A DNA stretch of 64,000 nucleotides, from contig DASXFE010000114.1 of assembly GCA_036489765.1 (NCBI GenBank), positions 1 through 64,000 on the forward strand, written 5' to 3'. Shown here in pieces: positions 61,339-64,000 of the stretch. Source of the stretch: DATARH01 sp036489765. GTDB taxonomy: Bacteria > Pseudomonadota > Alphaproteobacteria > ATCC43930 > CGMCC-115725. Positions within the stretch are counted from its first letter, which is position 1; each line of letters begins with the position of its first letter. The translations under genes and the position numbers were made by a program. A model generated the notes under the pieces. That model was not told where the DNA came from. It was given only the letters and a program-made list of their open reading frames with translations, and did no database searches.

Positions 61339-63183
61339 TCACGCATTGATCTGCGCAGGTTTGGACCCGCCGCGACGGCGCAACCGCCGCCACGGGAAAA
61401 ACGCCATGCGGTCGCTATCCTCCTGCCGCAACTGCGTTCGCACCCGCAGCAGATCGCGCCAGCCGACATAGCCGACGAGCGTCGCGTCGGCCCGCGACAA
61501 CACGGCGACGTGGGCCACGTTGAGATGCGACATCCGCTCGATGACGGTTTCCAGATATTCGTCGGGATAGGCCGTCGGCACCGTCGCCCGGTTGAGCAGC
61601 GCGCCGAGCGTCATGCGCCGGTGGCGACCGGCGCGGCGCCACGCCAGGACGGCCGGCGGATCGACGATGCCGACGACGCGCCGTTCGGCGTCGACGACCG
61701 GAAAGCTCGGGTGCCGTGTCGTCGGCATCGTCAGGAAGGCGGTCGCCTCGTGCAGCGTGATCGTCTCGGGCAGCGTCTCGACCTCGCTGGTCATGACCTC
61801 GGCAACGCGCTTGAGGGCAAAGGGATCGACCCGGTATTCCCGCAGCAGATGATGCCCGTGCCGCGCGATCTTTTCGGTCAGGATCGAGCGGCGCATCAGC
61901 AGCACGGTGACGAGATGCGCGGTCACGCAAGCCGCCGTCAGCGGAAGCAGGACATGGGTGTTGCCGGTCGCCTCGGTCGCGAAAAAGATCGCCGTGAGCG
62001 GCGAGCGCATCGTGCCGCCCATCGTGGCGGCCATCGCGAGGAGCGCCCAGAAACCGGGACTCGCGGCCGGCATGAAATGCGCCAGCATCGTTCCCATGCC
62101 GCCACCCAGGATCAGCAGCGGCGCAAGCACGCCGCCCGATGTGCCGGAGCCCAGCGCGACCGCCCAGATCACGGCCTTCACGGCCAGCAGCAATAGCCCT
62201 GCCGTGGGCACCACGTCGCCGCTCAGCATGTGCTGGATGCTGTCATAGCCGACGCCCAGCGCGGCGGGATCGATCAGCCCGCCGACGCCGACGACGACGC
62301 CGCCCAGCATCGGCCACCACATCCAATGGATCGACAGCTTGGAAAAGAGGTCTTCGCAGCCATACACGAACTGGGTCAGGAAACCGGACAGAAGGCCCGA
62401 CAGCAGCCCGATCAGGATCCAGCAGCCGAGTGCGGCGGAAGACACCGCCATGCCACCGTCAAACGGGAAGAGGGGCAGCGGCATCTGCAGCCAGGCCCGT
62501 TCGATCGCCGCCGTTATGGCCGCCGCCGCCACCGGGACAAAGCTGCGCGGGGTCCACTCGAAGAGCAGAAGCTCGACCGCGAGCATGATCGCTGCGATCG
62601 GCGTGCCGAACACGGTCGTCATACCGGCCGCGGCGCCGGCGACGAGCAGCGTCCGGCGCTCGGCATCGCTGACCGGCAGCACCTGCGCGATCAGGGAACC
62701 GATGGCGCCGCCGGTCATGATGATGGGGCCCTCGGCGCCGAACGGCCCGCCGGTGCCGATAGAGATCGCCGATGACAGGGGCTTCAGGATCGCCACCTTG
62801 AGGTCGAGCCGGCTGCGTCCGAGCAGGATCGCCTCGATCGCCTCGGGAATGCCGTGGCCGCGGATCTTCTCGCTGCCAAAGCGGGCCATCAGCCCGATGG
62901 CGAGGGCCCCGAGCACCGGTACGGCAACCGCCGCATAGCCCAGCGGCGAGTGCCCCAGATTGAGCGTCGCCAGGCTGACTTGCTGGAAATAGGCCAGGTT
63001 GGTGAACAGCCGAATCAGATCGAGCAGCAGCACGCCCGCGATAAACCCAGCCGTCCCGACGACGACGGCGATCGCCGCGACCAACACGACCCGCGGCCCG
63101 GTGGTAAAGTCGCCGAGCTGCTGTGCCGGCTGCGGGCGGGGCTCGGCAAGATGGGTTGGCTTTGGACGCGTTACGCTATTCAA
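61339..63183 (-). CDS. CLC-type chloride channel/antiporter with CBS domains
   Basis: A 614-residue CLC protein. The selectivity motifs are RGHGIPEAIEAI, TGGPFGAEGPIIMTGG (with the external gating Glu in GAEGP) and GSGTSGGVLAPLLILGGG. The membrane part covers residues ~30-440; two CBS domains follow (about 460-570; VMTSEVETLPETITLHEATA). CLC proteins move chloride or fluoride, some against protons. The leader VTRPKPTHLAEPRP is Pro-rich. It is divergent from the MarR regulator at 63259. Confidence 0.92.
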   Translation of the reverse strand: MNSVTRPKPTHLAEPRPQPAQQLGDFTTGPRVVLVAAIAVVVGTAGFIAGVLLLDLIRLFTNLAYFQQVSLATLNLGHSPLGYAAVAVPVLGALAIGLMARFGSEKIRGHGIPEAIEAILLGRSRLDLKVAILKPLSSAISIGTGGPFGAEGPIIMTGGAIGSLIAQVLPVSDAERRTLLVAGAAAGMTTVFGTPIAAIMLAVELLLFEWTPRSFVPVAAAAITAAIERAWLQMPLPLFPFDGGMAVSSAALGCWILIGLLSGLLSGFLTQFVYGCEDLFSKLSIHWMWWPMLGGVVVGVGGLIDPAALGVGYDSIQHMLSGDVVPTAGLLLLAVKAVIWAVALGSGTSGGVLAPLLILGGGMGTMLAHFMPAASPGFWALLAMAATMGGTMRSPLTAIFFATEATGNTHVLLPLTAACVTAHLVTVLLMRRSILTEKIARHGHHLLREYRVDPFALKRVAEVMTSEVETLPETITLHEATAFLTMPTTRHPSFPVVDAERRVVGIVDPPAVLAWRRAGRHRRMTLGALLNRATVPTAYPDEYLETVIERMSHLNVAHVAVLSRADATLVGYVGWRDLLRVRTQLRQEDSDRMAFFPWRRLRRRGGSKPAQINA

Positions 63184-63258
63184 CCTGTCCTCCGTCTATC
63201 GGGCAAAAGACGGTTGGCACGCAAGCGTCCGGGCGCGTCTTTGCATGGGAAAAATATC

Positions 63259-63762
63259 GTGGCACGAGGTAAATATAAAAATGAGGGGATAAACACCAGC
63301 GATGCCGGCGCGATTCTGCCCCGCCGTGGGCGCAACGGTCGGGCCCGGCTCGATCACGACGCCTACCGCATGCTCGCCGATTTTCGCTATCTAATTCGCC
63401 GTTTCTTGGCGTTCAGTCAGGACGCGGCTCGGCGCGGCGGGCTCAGTCCGCGCCACCACCAGGCCCTCCTGGCGATCAAGGGATTTCCTGGAAAGGATGC
63501 TCCGACGATCGGTGACCTTGCCGAACGGTTGTGCATTCGCCATCACAGCGCTGTCGAGCTCGCCGACCGGCTGGTGGAAGCGGGCCTGATCGAGCGGCGC
63601 CACGACCCGCACGACCGTCGCCGCGTGTTTTTGCCGCTGACCGCCGAGGGGGAACGGCAGCTCGGCGGTCTGTCCGCGGCTCATTTCGAGGAGCTGCACC
63701 GCCTGCGGCCGGCGCTGCTCTCGATCCTCGACAGCATCGGACCTCCGGAGGACGAGCTATAG
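63259..63762 (+). CDS. MarR-family transcriptional regulator
   Basis: A 167-residue regulator with a winged helix at about residues 50-135: GLSPRHHQALLAIKGF, APTIGDLAERLCIRHHSAVE as the recognition helices, LADRLVEAGLIERRHDPHD with the RRRVFLPLT wing. The start is uncertain: GTG 63259 is used; the homology starts only at AYRMLADFRYLIRRF. The 75-base AT-rich gap to the divergent CLC gene probably holds both promoters, so control of that channel is likely. Confidence 0.82.
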   Translation: MARGKYKNEGINTSDAGAILPRRGRNGRARLDHDAYRMLADFRYLIRRFLAFSQDAARRGGLSPRHHQALLAIKGFPGKDAPTIGDLAERLCIRHHSAVELADRLVEAGLIERRHDPHDRRRVFLPLTAEGERQLGGLSAAHFEELHRLRPALLSILDSIGPPEDEL

Positions 63763-63856
63763 CCGTTTCCGTCGTTTCGGCCGACGGCGAACCGTTTCTT
63801 CCCCCGCTGGGCCCAAAGACTCCCTAGATTCGAGCGCCAGCCACGGAGGATTTGGG

Positions 63857-64000
63857 ATGAAGCGGGAGATCATTCGCGTCGAGCCGCTCTCGACCTGGCT
63901 CGAACGGTGGAAGGCGCCCACCTCGGCGGTGACGCGGGCCGGCGACACGATCTACGTCTCGGGCTTTCCGCCCTTCGACCCGGCCACCGGCGAGGTCGTC
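63857..64000 (+). CDS. RidA/YjgF family protein, cut by the window end
   Basis: The first 48 codons read MKREIIRVEPLSTWLERWKA then PTSAVTRAGDTIYVSGFPPF DPATG-like residues in order. This matches the start of RidA enamine/imine deaminase-like proteins (AGxTIYVSG). GGAGG precedes ATG 63857. The catalytic Arg and C-terminus lie beyond the window. Confidence 0.85.
   Translation, partial: MKREIIRVEPLSTWLERWKAPTSAVTRAGDTIYVSGFPPFDPATGEVV

Overview
The window is GC-rich (roughly two thirds G+C by eye) and reads as chromosomal sequence of a metabolically versatile soil or freshwater Alphaproteobacterium. The basis is the phaR-phaA-phaB polyhydroxybutyrate genes, many ABC and TRAP importers with Tat or Sec leaders, flavin monooxygenases of the NtaA/SnaA/DszA type, a cyanuric-acid-type amidase set, and densely packed operons with 4-base ATGA/GTGA stop-start overlaps. 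Genus cannot be fixed from the sequence alone. I saw no rRNA, tRNA, CRISPR array, intact transposase or phage gene.

Layout. 1-690: a decayed circularly permuted ATP-grasp gene next to a cluster of GCGACAAT octamers. 687-9102: a sulfatase, its likely activating formylglycine-generating enzyme, a GntR/UTRA regulator with a candidate operator, then a tightly coupled operon of a NitT/TauT-like ABC importer, an unrecognised membrane protein, a di-heme cytochrome c and a Crp/Fnr regulator. 9296-14894: a dipeptide/oligopeptide ABC importer, with its binding protein divergent from the other four genes. 14926-24132: a second NitT/TauT-like importer and an alpha/beta hydrolase, divergent from a six-gene operon (biuret hydrolase-like enzyme, permease, AtzG, AtzE, AtzH, AtzF) that should take biuret- or carboxybiuret-type ureides to ammonia and CO2. 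24696-29358: UvrD-type helicase, dienelactone hydrolase-like protein, GST, DUF488. 29387-32676: PHB synthesis genes with a frameshifted companion gene. 33128-34003: a graveyard of three unrelated gene ends. 34122-38216: a TRAP importer and an enoyl-CoA hydratase. 38396-52303: a catabolic island with three NtaA-type monooxygenases, a flavin reductase, a GST, a dimethylformamidase-type large subunit, a TauE-like exporter, a class III CoA-transferase and a solitary molybdenum hydroxylase large subunit. 52370-64000: RecQ with an overlapping SWIM-domain gene, a luciferase-like oxidoreductase, an AT-rich aspartyl/asparaginyl hydroxylase, a beta-propeller protein, a LigT-like gene, a CLC channel, a MarR regulator and the start of a RidA gene.

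How the genes work together. Two themes recur: scavenging of sulfur and nitrogen from small organic molecules (sulfatase, sulfonate-type importers, ureide amidases, formamidase, flavin monooxygenases) and tight translational coupling of each importer to its enzymes. The best candidate for an undescribed system is the 3935-9102 operon, where an importer is co-expressed with a periplasmic di-heme cytochrome, an unknown membrane protein and a dedicated Crp/Fnr regulator.

A caution: at least six reading frames (near 29740, 33586, 33862, 37100, 55694 and 60322) look as if one base is missing. They may be real pseudogenes or uncorrected indels in the assembly, and this affects how those entries should be read.
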